From Clostridium algoriphilum (GTDB lineage Bacteria > Bacillota > Clostridia > Clostridiales > Clostridiaceae), in the NCBI RefSeq assembly GCF_020443705.1, contig NZ_JAIZZK010000001.1, positions 248,001-312,000 on the forward strand: a DNA stretch of 64,000 nucleotides, written 5' to 3'. The notes under the pieces were generated by a model. It did no database searches, was not told the DNA's origin, and saw only the letters and a list, made by a program, of their open reading frames with translations. The position numbers and the translations under genes are program-made. The stretch's first letter is position 1; every line of letters begins with the position of its first letter. Shown piece after piece: positions 45,607 to 54,888 of this stretch.

Positions 45607-46473
45607 TCAATTTTCATCATAGAAGTCTAGAAAGGAATAATTTTTTTCGTTTTTTTGCCAACCTAATATTAAATCCATATTTACATTATGGGCTGCTCTA
45701 AAAATAGATTTGTCAACACCATTAAAAGTTTTCTTTAACTCTTTAACTAAATCTTTAATTTCCTGTCGCTTGTTTCCTATCTTTTTAGCAGCAACCATAC
45801 ATGCACAATTTAAAGGCCATATACCACTATTTTGAATAAAATTTTCTATATGTTCTTCTTCTATATAATAAAGTGGACGAATTAATTCCATTTCTTCGAA
45901 ATTCTTTGATTTTAATTTTGGTAGCATAGTCTTAAAATTTCCTGAATAAAGTACATTTAACATAGTTGTTTCAATTACATCATTAAAATGATGTCCTAGA
46001 GCTAGCTTATTGCATCCTAACGCTTGTGCCTTAGCATATAAGGCTCCTCGACGCATCTTTGCACACATATAACAAGGATAATCTTTAGCTATGCTATCTA
46101 TTATATCAAATACACTTGATTCAAATATTTTAACGGGTATATTTAAATATTTACAATTATCAATCAAAAGTTGCTTGATATTTTCATGATAACCAGGATC
46201 CATAGCAATAAATTCTAATTCAAAATTAACGTTGCCATGACGTTGTAACTCTTGAAATAATTTAGCCATGATTATACTATCCTTACCTCCTGAGATAGCT
46301 ACAGCAATTTTGTCCCCTGCTTCAACTAAATTATAGTCCTTTATTGCTTTAACAAATTTTGACCATATAGGTTTTCTATAGTCTGTTATAAGGCTACGTT
46401 CTATTTCAGTTAGTAATTTTCTTTCATTAAATGGAGCTAAGATTTCACAACCTTCTCCCGCAATATTACCCAT
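45607..46473 (-). CDS. TtcA-family ATP-dependent tRNA thiolation enzyme
   Basis: A 288-residue PP-loop ATPase: VAISGGKDSIIMAKL is the pyrophosphate loop, CYMCAKMRRGALY the first Cys pair, LALGHHFNDVIETT an active-site strand, and WPLNCACM supplies further Cys residues of the TtcA type that hold an Fe-S cluster. The family adds sulfur to a tRNA base (2-thiocytidine in the type enzyme). The N-terminal extension (GEGCEILAPFNERKLLTEIE) marks the clostridial branch. GGGGTG precedes ATG. Confidence 0.85.
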   Translation of the reverse strand: MGNIAGEGCEILAPFNERKLLTEIERSLITDYRKPIWSKFVKAIKDYNLVEAGDKIAVAISGGKDSIIMAKLFQELQRHGNVNFELEFIAMDPGYHENIKQLLIDNCKYLNIPVKIFESSVFDIIDSIAKDYPCYMCAKMRRGALYAKAQALGCNKLALGHHFNDVIETTMLNVLYSGNFKTMLPKLKSKNFEEMELIRPLYYIEEEHIENFIQNSGIWPLNCACMVAAKKIGNKRQEIKDLVKELKKTFNGVDKSIFRAAHNVNMDLILGWQKNEKNYSFLDFYDEN

Positions 46474-46556
46474 AAAATCACCCCTCTTTTACATTAAAGT
46501 ATTATATCATATTCAAAAGCTTTGTCTTTCAAAAGTAATATATACTATATAATATG

Positions 46557-48074
46557 CTATTTAAAAGGTTGAATTATATCATTTGGAAAAATGGAGCCAT
46601 TAAAGGCCGCGAATTCTTCAAAGTTTCCGCTTTCTTTATCATTGATTTGTTTTAAGTTATTAAGATTTATCTCATCGTCACCTATTATCTTTAACACCAT
46701 AAGAGATGTGACACCAAAGCTAATACCATTATTAATGATGTTTGGAGTACGAGTAAGTTTAGTAGTTGTTTTAATATTAAGTTTAAATTCTTTTAAATCA
46801 CGTTCTTTTGGAATATCTAAAAAAGTATCTATAGGCTTTTCAAAAAATCCATTAGTTTTGTGATTTTTATTATTCTCACGATAATCAATTATATAGTTAA
46901 CTCTTATAATGAAGTTGATACTTGAAAATTCAGACCCTAAAGATAGGCGACTCCTGAATTCCGAATGTTGAACAATAATACCCGGTTCAAATTTTATTTT
47001 TTCAAACATATAAGAAGAGTTAATATTTTTAGGTAAATTTATATTTATTTTAGTAAAATTAATATTTTCTTTGTATAATGCAAATACTTTTTTTGCCATT
47101 ATAGTTATTGACTGATTGCTACCTTGTAGATTAGTTATTGCAACTGGCGGTGCATATGTATAGGGAAGGCTCAGTGAAATAACATCATAAGGTTGGCTAT
47201 TGAGTGTATCCATAAGAATAGAGCCAATTAAAGTATTTGATTCTAAATCAATTATATCAATGCTACCATAACTTTCATTACTTCGGTTAGAAACTAAAAG
47301 TTTAGTATTGTCATCAGTTATAAAAAGTCTTGTAGGTTCTGGTTTTGAGGTAAGAATAAAATTATATACTTTGTAATTTTCAGTATTAATTAACTCTATT
47401 CTGTTTAATCCTTGGTTTGCTGCATATAAAGTATTGCCTTTTAATACCATTCCAGCTATTAATGATCCTTTGGATAGATTTAAATTGGTAAAAATTTTTA
47501 AATCAATATCTATTTTTAATATATTATGTTGCATTGAAATATAAGCCGTTTTATCATCTTTAGATATTAAAAGATAAGCTGGATTAATGCCTAAATTTTC
47601 AAATGAATTTATAAGCTTATAACTATCTGTACTATAAATTTTTAATTCCTTCTGTAAAGTATCTAATACATATAATTTAGAACCCTCTTTATTAAGTCTT
47701 AAATCAATAATTGCCGAGAATCCTTTAATACTACCTAATAACTTTTCTAGATTAATATCATAGATATTGACTTCAGAAGTATTTGAAACATATATTTTTT
47801 TGTTTATGGTATCAATTTGAAAATTACCATTGTTAGGTAAGGATTTTTTTTCGATTTCACCACTAATGCAATTGACAAGTGAAATAGTATTACTCATATC
47901 ACAAGCAACAGCAATGGTATTGTTATCTTTTAAGGCTAACTTAAATGGCCTTTTTCCAATAGGAATTTCTTTTAATATAGTATTACAAAGACTATCAATT
48001 ATAGTTAAGGTTCCTTTTTTAACATTAGAAACATAATAAAAACTTTTTTTTATAAGTTCATCTATTTTAATCAC
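46557..48074 (-). CDS. YncE-like beta-propeller protein
   Basis: About 505 residues from a GTG at 48074 (VIKIDELIKKSFYYVSNVKK), chosen because AAGGG is eight bases before it. Residues ~10-310 contain repeated strands of the YncE/lactonase-type seven-bladed propeller (YYVSNVKKGTLTIIDSLCNT, TAYISMQHNILKIDIDLKIF, KLLVSNRSNESYGSIDIIDL). The C-terminal 200 residues are beta-rich and unrecognised. No signal peptide, yet such proteins are common on clostridial spore surfaces. It shares strand and neighbourhood with a second propeller-like protein (48556), which suggests related roles. Function not assigned. Confidence 0.65.
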   Translation of the reverse strand: MIKIDELIKKSFYYVSNVKKGTLTIIDSLCNTILKEIPIGKRPFKLALKDNNTIAVACDMSNTISLVNCISGEIEKKSLPNNGNFQIDTINKKIYVSNTSEVNIYDINLEKLLGSIKGFSAIIDLRLNKEGSKLYVLDTLQKELKIYSTDSYKLINSFENLGINPAYLLISKDDKTAYISMQHNILKIDIDLKIFTNLNLSKGSLIAGMVLKGNTLYAANQGLNRIELINTENYKVYNFILTSKPEPTRLFITDDNTKLLVSNRSNESYGSIDIIDLESNTLIGSILMDTLNSQPYDVISLSLPYTYAPPVAITNLQGSNQSITIMAKKVFALYKENINFTKININLPKNINSSYMFEKIKFEPGIIVQHSEFRSRLSLGSEFSSINFIIRVNYIIDYRENNKNHKTNGFFEKPIDTFLDIPKERDLKEFKLNIKTTTKLTRTPNIINNGISFGVTSLMVLKIIGDDEINLNNLKQINDKESGNFEEFAAFNGSIFPNDIIQPFK

Positions 48075-48137
48075 ACCCTTTACCCTTCTTAATAGAAAAT
48101 ATGATTTAACAATAGATAATATGCTTAAAAACAATAA

Positions 48138-48160
48138 AGGATTTGGAAATTCCAAATCCT
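48138..48160 (-). terminator. Terminator after the DUF3343 gene
   Basis: AGGATTTGGAA and TTCCAAATCCT; on the minus strand it is preceded by TTTTTAGG and followed by TTATTGTTTTT. Confidence 0.6.
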
Positions 48161-48181
48161 AAAAACTTATGTGGATATTAA

Positions 48182-48448
48182 CTAAACCTTTTCGTAGTTA
48201 TCAAATTTCCCATTCTTAACAATTTTATACATACCTTTTGGTTTTATACTAATCTTTAGAATTTCATTATTAACAATATCCATATAGACTTCTTTAAATT
48301 TAATGGATAGACTGCAACCATATGATATTTTTATTGGGGTTGATACTAATTCAATACTGCAACATTTCTTTATAAGTCGTTGGTACAAAAGTGTTGCAGT
48401 ATTATGACCTGGGTAAACAACTAAATATTCATTTTCGTCTACTTTCAT
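48182..48448 (-). CDS. DUF3343 (putative Se/S-carrier-like) protein
   Basis: An 88-residue protein starting MKVDENEYLVVYPGHNTATL, then LIKKCCSIELVSTPIKISYG and CSLSIKF, which together match the DUF3343 family. The conserved Cys in the SYGCSL context is present. Members often occur next to cysteine desulfurases or selenium genes and are thought to carry S or Se, although this is not proven. ATG 48448 is chosen; an ATG four codons earlier lies directly on the AAGGGAG box. Confidence 0.75.
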   Translation of the reverse strand: MKVDENEYLVVYPGHNTATLLYQRLIKKCCSIELVSTPIKISYGCSLSIKFKEVYMDIVNNEILKISIKPKGMYKIVKNGKFDNYEKV

Positions 48449-48555
48449 AGCTATATACATCTCCCTTAAGGCTAATCAAGTTCATAAATCAATTTATATA
48501 ATAGATAGATTAGTGGACTATTATATAATATGAAAATGTGCTATTAATGTGATAT

Positions 48556-50091
48556 CTACCTTTCAGGCCTCTTTTTTAAAATTCTATCTACAATACCTAT
48601 GTTTTTTTCGTATTTTAAATCTTGCCTCAATCCCTCTTTTTCGCTAGTTAGTTGCTGTAGTTTATTTTTTAATTGAATTACAACATTATTTTTGAATATT
48701 TTCTGTTCCTTTAATCCTTCGCATTCATTAATAAGTTGTTGTGAGGTATTCTTTAATTCATTTATTACTACATCCTTAGATATTTTTTCGCTTTCCATTA
48801 CTTTTAATTTTTTTAAAGAAGTTTGTTGTATTTCAGCTATTATATTTAATTTCTCTTCGGCTTTTTTCTTTGCATTTGTAATTTTGAAGAAGTTATTATC
48901 TGACTCATCTATAATTCTTAGTTTTTGTTGATACTTCATTTGTAAATCTATTAATTCTTTTTCTAAATTTCTATTAGTCTTTTGTAATATTAAAAGTTCC
49001 GCTTGAATATCTATTTTGTTTATTTCAATATCATAATCTAATTCAGCTTTTGGTTCTACCCTATTGGTTTCTGGAAGGTAACCTCTATAGTCATCATTCT
49101 TGTAGTTAGGTAATAATAAATTTATTTCAGGAGGATTAGTCCCTAGTACATATTTACATTTTATATTATTATTTTTATCACTTAAAGATAAGTATTTATA
49201 TGTTGAAATTTCATTATTTAATTCGGTATGATGTTTATTAGGTACACTCCATTGTTGTTTATATGAAGATGTGAACACATTTTTACCTTCAGCCCATATT
49301 GCCCAAAGGACTCCACTAATTTCAACTAGTAAAAAATTAGTTGGCTTATTGGAGCTTTCATGAATTTTATGGTTTTTCATTTTTCCATCAAGTTCAATCA
49401 CAACATGTTCTATAAAATACAAAGATCCTTCTTTAGACAAATTCATTATATTTATTTTATCTAAATGTACTAATGTGCAAACATTAATGCTGTTACCGAT
49501 AATACCATATAATCTTTTTGGAATACTCCATTTATTATTTTTGTATTCTGTGTAATTTATTACGACTTCATTTTCTTCACTCTTAATAAATATTAAGGAT
49601 AAATTATCATTTTCTAAATACTGCAGCTGATAATGACAAAAGGCCTCTTTTATAAATGGCATAGTATCGATCGTATTAAATGAATTTCCTTCTTTATTTA
49701 AGCAAAAATGCATTAAAGAACATTGGGTTTCATTTGTATTATTTTTTCCAATAAAAAATATATGCATTAGTTTACCAATTGTAATTACATTTAATTCAGT
49801 CATTTTATACTCTTCATTTCCAAAACTATAAATTGTTTTTCCAAACCATTTATTCTCTTCCCAGACGCAATACTTAAGATTGCTGGTTTTAACACTATAT
49901 ATAATGTAAATTTTGTTATCACTATCAAAATCAACCGTAAAATCTAAAACTTCATTGTCAATTTTGTTTTCTTTAGTCCATTTATCTTCATCATACATAA
50001 TACTGTACATTAGTTCACTATTATCATTTACATAGAACCTCCATATATGATCTTCGCCATCGTAGAATAAACATGGACTACATATTCTCAT
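48556..50091 (-). CDS. Beta-propeller-like protein with C-terminal coiled coil
   Basis: A 511-residue protein. The first ~330 residues contain repeated short strands of the kind YDGEDHIWRFYVND, NKIYIIYSVKTSNLKYCVW and GVLWAIWAEGKNVFTSSY, suggesting a sialidase-like or other propeller fold. Residues ~340-500 are a long coiled coil (ILQKTNRNLEKELIDLQMKY ...) ending in a basic KKRPER. No signal peptide. ATG 50091 has AGGAG nine bases upstream. It lies divergent from the duplicated surface genes. A spore coat or exosporium role is a guess based on context. Confidence 0.6.
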   Translation of the reverse strand: MRICSPCLFYDGEDHIWRFYVNDNSELMYSIMYDEDKWTKENKIDNEVLDFTVDFDSDNKIYIIYSVKTSNLKYCVWEENKWFGKTIYSFGNEEYKMTELNVITIGKLMHIFFIGKNNTNETQCSLMHFCLNKEGNSFNTIDTMPFIKEAFCHYQLQYLENDNLSLIFIKSEENEVVINYTEYKNNKWSIPKRLYGIIGNSINVCTLVHLDKINIMNLSKEGSLYFIEHVVIELDGKMKNHKIHESSNKPTNFLLVEISGVLWAIWAEGKNVFTSSYKQQWSVPNKHHTELNNEISTYKYLSLSDKNNNIKCKYVLGTNPPEINLLLPNYKNDDYRGYLPETNRVEPKAELDYDIEINKIDIQAELLILQKTNRNLEKELIDLQMKYQQKLRIIDESDNNFFKITNAKKKAEEKLNIIAEIQQTSLKKLKVMESEKISKDVVINELKNTSQQLINECEGLKEQKIFKNNVVIQLKNKLQQLTSEKEGLRQDLKYEKNIGIVDRILKKRPER

Positions 50092-50332
50092 ATTACTCAT
50101 CTCCTTATAGAAATTATATTTTATTACAAAGTAATATATAACCTAATAGTTAATATTAGAAGCCATATATAAAGTACATGCATAATATAGTATTGGAAAA
50201 TTTGAAATTAACACTAATGAACTATTTGTTTTAACAAACAAGTATACCACTCACAACTTATAGTCAAGTGCATACAGTAATATAGAGAACACAATTAGAA
50301 GTGTATCACTTGAGATAAAAGGAGGATAATAT

Positions 50333-51118
50333 ATGTCTATTACTCGTGATGAGTTTATTGCAAGACCTGGTATTGTTAACAAACAAGGACAACTTCCTGA
50401 TCCATCTGAACTAGTTTGCGTTGAACTTCCAAAAGTTTTTGATCAGTGCCTAATTAAAAGATGTTTAGTTTATGCTTGTGGACCAGATACTTTAGATACA
50501 GACACTGATTTAAGGAGTGACACCCTTAAGGATCCAAAGATATTTACAGGATGCAGGGATTTTCAACTAAAGCTTATTTCAGTAGAAAAAATTCCACTAA
50601 AGAAAAATCGTAATTATAAGAAATTAATAATTTGTTTTGTAATTTCATTTTATGCAGATTATGTAGATTGTAATGGAGATACAAAATGTGAGTTTTATGA
50701 AATTAATCGTACAGAAGTTATATCGAAATTATATTGCCCAGATTCAATAGCACAAATCTCTGCTAGCTTTGCGTCTGGTGAATCAGAGGATCTTGATTCT
50801 GGAATTGTAAAACTTGAATTGGTAGCAGAATGTTTAGATGGATTTTTTTGTAAAGACGATTGTGGTGAAAGCTTTTTAGATATAACTTTAGGATTCCATC
50901 TTATTGTAAAATGTGAACTAGTTGTTCAATTATTAATTCCTGCATTCGGTTATTGCCCAGTCCCTTGTGAATGCGAAGAGGAGGATGAAGAAGATCCTTG
51001 TGAAAAATTTGATCGGGCTCCAGTTCCAAAATTCTTTCCAGATCAAAAGCTTAAACCTTTGTTTGATAATGACAGTGAAGATAATGACAGTGAAGATAAT
51101 GAATGTGAGTTTGATTAG
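50333..51118 (+). CDS. Acidic Cys-rich surface/spore-type protein, copy 1
   Basis: A 261-residue protein starting MSITRDEFIARPGIVNKQGQ. It has about 18 Cys residues in short motifs (KRCLVYACGPDT, DYVDCNGDTKCEF, FGYCPVPCECEEED), alternating beta strands, and an acidic tail with a short internal repeat (DNDSEDNDSEDN). The pattern resembles clostridial proteins of the SipL/DUF3794-like beta-rich group and other spore outer-layer components. AAAGGAGG precedes the ATG. A CATAATATA box upstream resembles a sigmaE/sigmaK -10 element (inference). Its paralogue follows at 51572. Confidence 0.65.
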   Translation: MSITRDEFIARPGIVNKQGQLPDPSELVCVELPKVFDQCLIKRCLVYACGPDTLDTDTDLRSDTLKDPKIFTGCRDFQLKLISVEKIPLKKNRNYKKLIICFVISFYADYVDCNGDTKCEFYEINRTEVISKLYCPDSIAQISASFASGESEDLDSGIVKLELVAECLDGFFCKDDCGESFLDITLGFHLIVKCELVVQLLIPAFGYCPVPCECEEEDEEDPCEKFDRAPVPKFFPDQKLKPLFDNDSEDNDSEDNECEFD

Positions 51119-51282
51119 TAAGTGACTTATACAAAAACACGAAATAACCATTTATAGGGTTACCTCATAAATAGTAGTATACAAATTCTAATATGCCCTA
51201 CTTATGTAAGTAGTTCTTATATAATACTTTCAGCTATAGTAGTAAATAATGACCGTCATTGCTGCAATTACTAAAGGAGATA

Positions 51283-51312
51283 AAAAAGGCTCTATAAAAA
51301 AAGGGCCTTTTT
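51283..51312 (+). terminator. Terminator after copy 1
   Basis: AAAAAGGC and GCCTTTTT around a loop of A's. The remainder of 51119-51571 is the leader of copy 2. Confidence 0.65.
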
Positions 51313-51571
51313 CTAATATAAATTGTATCGTTTCAAGATTAACTACATTAGGAATACAAAGCACAAATTTAAATAAGTTCTAATATTTAATATTAGAGTC
51401 CATATATATAATATTTGCATAATATAGTATTAGACAATATTTAAAATTAACATTTAGTAATTATTTATATTAATTAACAAAAATATCAATCACAACTTTT
51501 AGAGACCAGCATACTATAAAATAGAGAACACGATTAAAAGTGTATCACTTAACATAAAAGGAGGATAATAT

Positions 51572-52333
51572 ATGTCTATTACTCGTAATGAGTTTATTGC
51601 AAGACCTGGTGTTGTTAACAAACAGGGACACCTTCCTGATCCAGCAGAACTAGTTTGCGTCGAAATTCCAAAAGTTTTTGACCAGTGCCTAATTAAAAGA
51701 TGCTTAGTTTATGGGTGCGGCCCAGATACGGTAGATACAGATGAAGAATTAAGAAGTGATCCCCTTAATGATCCAAGAATATTCACAGGATGCAGGAATT
51801 TTCAACTAAAGCTTATTTCGGTAGAGAAAATTCCACTAAAGAAAAATCCTAGTTATAAGAAAGTAATAGTTTGTTTTCAAATTTCATTTTATGCAGATTA
51901 TATAGATTGTAATGGAGAGACAAAATGCGAGTTTTATGAAATTAATCGTACAGAGGTTATATCAAAATTGTATTGTCCAGATTCATTAGCACAAATATCT
52001 GCTACCTCTGTGGCAACTGGTAAATCCAGTGATCTTGATTCTGAAATTATAAAACTTGAATTGGTAGCAGAATGTTTAGATGGAAATTTATGCAAAAATG
52101 ATTGTGATGAAAGTGTTTTAGATATAACTTTAGGATTCCATCTTATTGTAAAATGCGAATTAATTGTTCAATTATTAATTCCTGCATATGGTTATTGCCC
52201 AATCCCTTGTGAATGCGAAGAAGATATTGAAGTAGATCCTTGTGAAAAGTTTGATAGGTCTCCAGTTCCAAAATTCTTCCCAGATCAAAAACTTAAACCA
52301 CTATTTGATGATGAATGTGAGGATGATGAATAA
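51572..52333 (+). CDS. Acidic Cys-rich surface/spore-type protein, copy 2
   Basis: A 253-residue paralogue of copy 1, beginning MSITRNEFIARPGVVNKQGH. All the Cys motifs are kept (KRCLVYGCGPDT, DYIDCNGETKCEF, YGYCPIPCECEEDI). The acidic tail is shorter (DDECEDDE) and lacks the repeat of copy 1. Most differences are conservative, so both copies appear to be under selection. Same leader and ribosome binding site as copy 1. Confidence 0.65.
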   Translation: MSITRNEFIARPGVVNKQGHLPDPAELVCVEIPKVFDQCLIKRCLVYGCGPDTVDTDEELRSDPLNDPRIFTGCRNFQLKLISVEKIPLKKNPSYKKVIVCFQISFYADYIDCNGETKCEFYEINRTEVISKLYCPDSLAQISATSVATGKSSDLDSEIIKLELVAECLDGNLCKNDCDESVLDITLGFHLIVKCELIVQLLIPAYGYCPIPCECEEDIEVDPCEKFDRSPVPKFFPDQKLKPLFDDECEDDE

Positions 52334-52390
52334 AAAACTCTAGAAAAATTTCTAATAATCAGAACATTTAGAGGCCAGACTCATACATTA

Positions 52391-52451
52391 TAGTATAAGA
52401 ATTCTAATATATCCGACTCATGTAAACAATACATTTGGAATTCTTATACTA
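52391..52451. promoter_or_regulatory. 14-bp perfect inverted repeat before the DUF4489 gene
   Basis: TAGTATAAGAATTC (52391-52404) and GAATTCTTATACTA (52438-52451) with a 33-base spacer. A degenerate version lies after copy 1 near 51177-51233. It could be an operator or a stable stem in the leader RNA. Confidence 0.5.
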
Positions 52452-52486
52452 AATATAACGAATTAAAATTTAGGAGGAATAAATAT

Positions 52487-53053
52487 ATGAATTCAATGTC
52501 AAAAGGTAATTGGCAAGATGAAAAAGATTGTGGCTGTAAAAAAGAAAAAGAGGATTGTCGTAAAAAAGAAAAAGAAGATGAAGTTTTATTAAAGTGCAAA
52601 ACAGGATTCCCAGTAACAATTCCATTTTCTCTTACTACACCTACTAGCTTTACACTTAATACACTCACTTTAAAAATTGAACGTTTTTGTAATCCCTGCA
52701 TTAAGTTTGAATTTGCAAGCAATATAGTTACTACAGATGCAGAAGTAACTCTTGAATTCCAAATATTGAAGCAATGTAGAAGGCAAACTACTCCAACCGC
52801 AATTGGACCTGTATGGATATTTTCTAGAACACCTATTGCTATTGATCCTGCTCTTCCTGTTGGAAATACTGGGGCTGATGCCTTTACTTTCATAGTTTGT
52901 GATTGCGATTGTGAAGATGACTCATGTTTCGACGAATGTTGCACCTATACTGTAGTTGTAACAGCTACTGAGACTGGTGCTGCTGGAACCACCGTTATTA
53001 ACAATCCAACATTTTCAGCTTTAGTAGTAGAAAACAAATGTCATTGCAGCTAA
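52487..53053 (+). CDS. DUF4489-domain protein
   Basis: A 188-residue protein with a Lys/Glu/Cys-rich head (KDCGCKKEKEDCRKKEKEDE), then the DUF4489 beta-rich domain (FPVTIPFSLTTPTSFTLNTL, FCNPCIKFEFASNIVTTDAE, FQILKQCRR) and Cys clusters CDCDCEDDSCFDECC and a terminal CHCS. DUF4489 proteins are found in clostridia, function unknown; the Cys content suggests disulfide or metal cross-linking in a surface layer. AGGAGG precedes the ATG. It follows the duplicated pair in the same orientation. Confidence 0.75.
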   Translation: MNSMSKGNWQDEKDCGCKKEKEDCRKKEKEDEVLLKCKTGFPVTIPFSLTTPTSFTLNTLTLKIERFCNPCIKFEFASNIVTTDAEVTLEFQILKQCRRQTTPTAIGPVWIFSRTPIAIDPALPVGNTGADAFTFIVCDCDCEDDSCFDECCTYTVVVTATETGAAGTTVINNPTFSALVVENKCHCS

Positions 53054-53066
53054 TACTATAATATCT

Positions 53067-53094
53067 AAAAAAGGCTCTATAAAGAGCCTTTTTT
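53067..53094. terminator. Bidirectional terminator
   Basis: AAAAAAGGCTCT and AGAGCCTTTTTT with an ATAA loop, shared by DUF4489 and the convergent cysteine desulfurase. Confidence 0.9.
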
Positions 53095-54240
53095 TTATAG
53101 AGACCTTTTTTCATGTATATTTTTTAAAGCTTTAATAAGTTTTTCAATATCTTCTAAGCTATTAAAATATCCTGGACTTATTCTAACTGTGCCTCTTCGA
53201 TTTGTACCAATTATTTGATGTATTAAAGGTGCACAGTGAAAACCTGTCCTCACTGCAATTCCTTTTTTATTTAGCAGCTCCCCTACTTCAGACACATCTA
53301 CATTGTCTATATTTAAAGAAACTACTGCTCCCCTGTTTTTATAATCACATCCCCCGTAAACTTTAATATATGATAATTTACTCAATTCTTTTATTAAATA
53401 CTCTACTAACATAATTTCATGTTTTCTTATATTCTCTATTCCTACTTTTCTAATAAACCTTATGCCCGCGCATAATCCTGCTATTCCTGGAGTATTTAAT
53501 GTTCCACTTTCAAATTTATCAGGTAAAAAATTAGGTTGTGTAATCGACAAGGACTCACTTCCAGTTCCACCTTGAATAAACGAATCCAGCTCTATCGTGT
53601 CTTTTATATATAAGCCTCCTGTTCCCTGAGGTCCATACAATCCTTTATGGCCTGGGAAAGCTAATAAGTCAATATTATCGCAGGCTACATCGATTGGTAT
53701 AACTCCTGCACTCTGAGACGCGTCAACCATAAAGATTATTCCTGCTCCCTTAGCAATCTCCCCTATAGCTCTTATATCTTGAATCGTTCCTAATACATTG
53801 GAAGCATGGTTTATTATTATTGCTTTGGTATTTTTACGTATGGCCTTTTTTAGGTTATTAATATCCAAATATCCATTTTCATCTACACCAAGAAGAGTAA
53901 ACGTTACTCCTTTTTTGCTTAGATAATTTAATGGTCTTAAAACCGAGTTATGCTCAATTACTGTGCTAATAACATGATCTCCTGGCTTTAATATTCCTTT
54001 TATACCTATGTTAAGGGATTGAGTGGCATTACATGTAAATACAATATTTAATAAATCAGGTATATTAAAAAACTCACTTAGTTCTTGTCTTGTATCCATA
54101 ATTTTAGATGAAGCCTCAATTGCCATATCATGAGAACTTCTACCGGGATTTCCAGCATAGTTTTCCATGCATCTTAATACTTCAGAATAGACTTCAGGTG
54201 GTTTTGGAAAACTAGTTGCAGCATTATCAAGATATATCAT
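53095..54240 (-). CDS. Cysteine desulfurase-family aminotransferase (class V)
   Basis: A 381-residue PLP enzyme. YLDNAATSFPKP begins the fold, FVMDASQSAGVIPID-type sequence (FMVDASQSAG) gives the PLP-ring Asp, FPGHKGLYGPQGTGG carries the Schiff-base Lys, and RTGFHCAPLIH carries the catalytic Cys. It should release sulfur from cysteine for Fe-S or thio-modification. A TtcA-like enzyme and a DUF3343 protein lie within 8 kb and may use its sulfur. AGGAGG precedes the ATG. Confidence 0.9.
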   Translation of the reverse strand: MIYLDNAATSFPKPPEVYSEVLRCMENYAGNPGRSSHDMAIEASSKIMDTRQELSEFFNIPDLLNIVFTCNATQSLNIGIKGILKPGDHVISTVIEHNSVLRPLNYLSKKGVTFTLLGVDENGYLDINNLKKAIRKNTKAIIINHASNVLGTIQDIRAIGEIAKGAGIIFMVDASQSAGVIPIDVACDNIDLLAFPGHKGLYGPQGTGGLYIKDTIELDSFIQGGTGSESLSITQPNFLPDKFESGTLNTPGIAGLCAGIRFIRKVGIENIRKHEIMLVEYLIKELSKLSYIKVYGGCDYKNRGAVVSLNIDNVDVSEVGELLNKKGIAVRTGFHCAPLIHQIIGTNRRGTVRISPGYFNSLEDIEKLIKALKNIHEKRSL

Positions 54241-54418
54241 ATAATCCTCCTATTTAATATATAAAGTTTTATACTTTATACTTTATATATTATAAATACT
54301 TTGATATTCATAATAGTATGCTTATTAATGTGTTAATTTTTTTCTATAATATCTTAATATAGATTTTATGTTTAACTCTTAAAAATCATATTGTATGTAA
54401 AAGAATTACTAAAATGGA

Positions 54419-54452
54419 AAAAATGAGCTCCTAATATTAGGAGCTCATTTTT
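54419..54452. terminator. 17-bp perfect palindromic terminator
   Basis: AAAAATGAGCTCCTAAT followed directly by ATTAGGAGCTCATTTTT. It lies downstream of the 52-residue gene on the minus strand. Confidence 0.8.
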
Positions 54453-54523
54453 GTAACCATTAGAGATTACTTCGATATTATATAATACATGTAATATGTA
54501 ATAAAGTTCTTATTAATAATTTT

Positions 54524-54682
54524 CTATTTATCAAATAGACCGCCAGTTTTTTTAGTGCTTCTTGCTGCCTTGCTTTTTTTCCCAATTACCTTATCAGGTC
54601 TTGAAAGCCCGCTTTGCTCAGAACTTTTCTTTTTCTTTTCCTCAATAATTTTTTTCATCATTTCAATAGTATTACTTGACAT
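54524..54682 (-). CDS. 52-residue basic protein
   Basis: GAGGAGGAAAAATTTT and ATG 54682 open a frame encoding MSSNTIEMMKKIIEEKKKKS, then SGLSRPDKVIGKKSKAARST and KKTGGLFDK. It is strongly basic, with conserved-looking motifs (RPDK, GGLFDK) typical of small clostridial proteins of unknown function. Perhaps nucleic-acid-binding. Confidence 0.7.
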   Translation of the reverse strand: MSSNTIEMMKKIIEEKKKKSSEQSGLSRPDKVIGKKSKAARSTKKTGGLFDK

Positions 54683-54888
54683 AAAATTTTTCCTCCTCTT
54701 GCAGCGAATTAAGAATGTTTGATAGTATGGAATTTATGTTTAAATCTTAATTTCTACACCCAAACTCAACTTGTTGTTTTCTCTACTAATCAGTTTATCT
54801 TAATTCTTATGAAAATTCAATATAATATTTAAAGATAGTAACATTTTTTCAAATGACGTATATTAATTATTCTTATATTTTCAATTAT

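Larger units (their letters stand above)
50170..52333 (+). repeat. Tandem duplication covering two paralogous genes and their leaders
   Basis: The block from about 50140 to 51240 is repeated from about 51385 to 52450. Coding regions are mostly identical in protein sequence. The 190-base leaders also align, sharing ATAGAGAACAC-ATTA-AAG, TGTATCACTT and AAAAGGAGGATAATATATG. Matching -10-like CATAATATA sits 152 and 154 bases before the two ATGs (50181-50189 and 51418-51426). Confidence 0.8.

Noticed and set aside
52444-52944. 166-codon minus-strand frame opposite the DUF4489 gene
   Set aside because: Shadow of the plus-strand gene, Ser-rich from complementary codons; the plus-strand gene has the ribosome binding site and a known domain.
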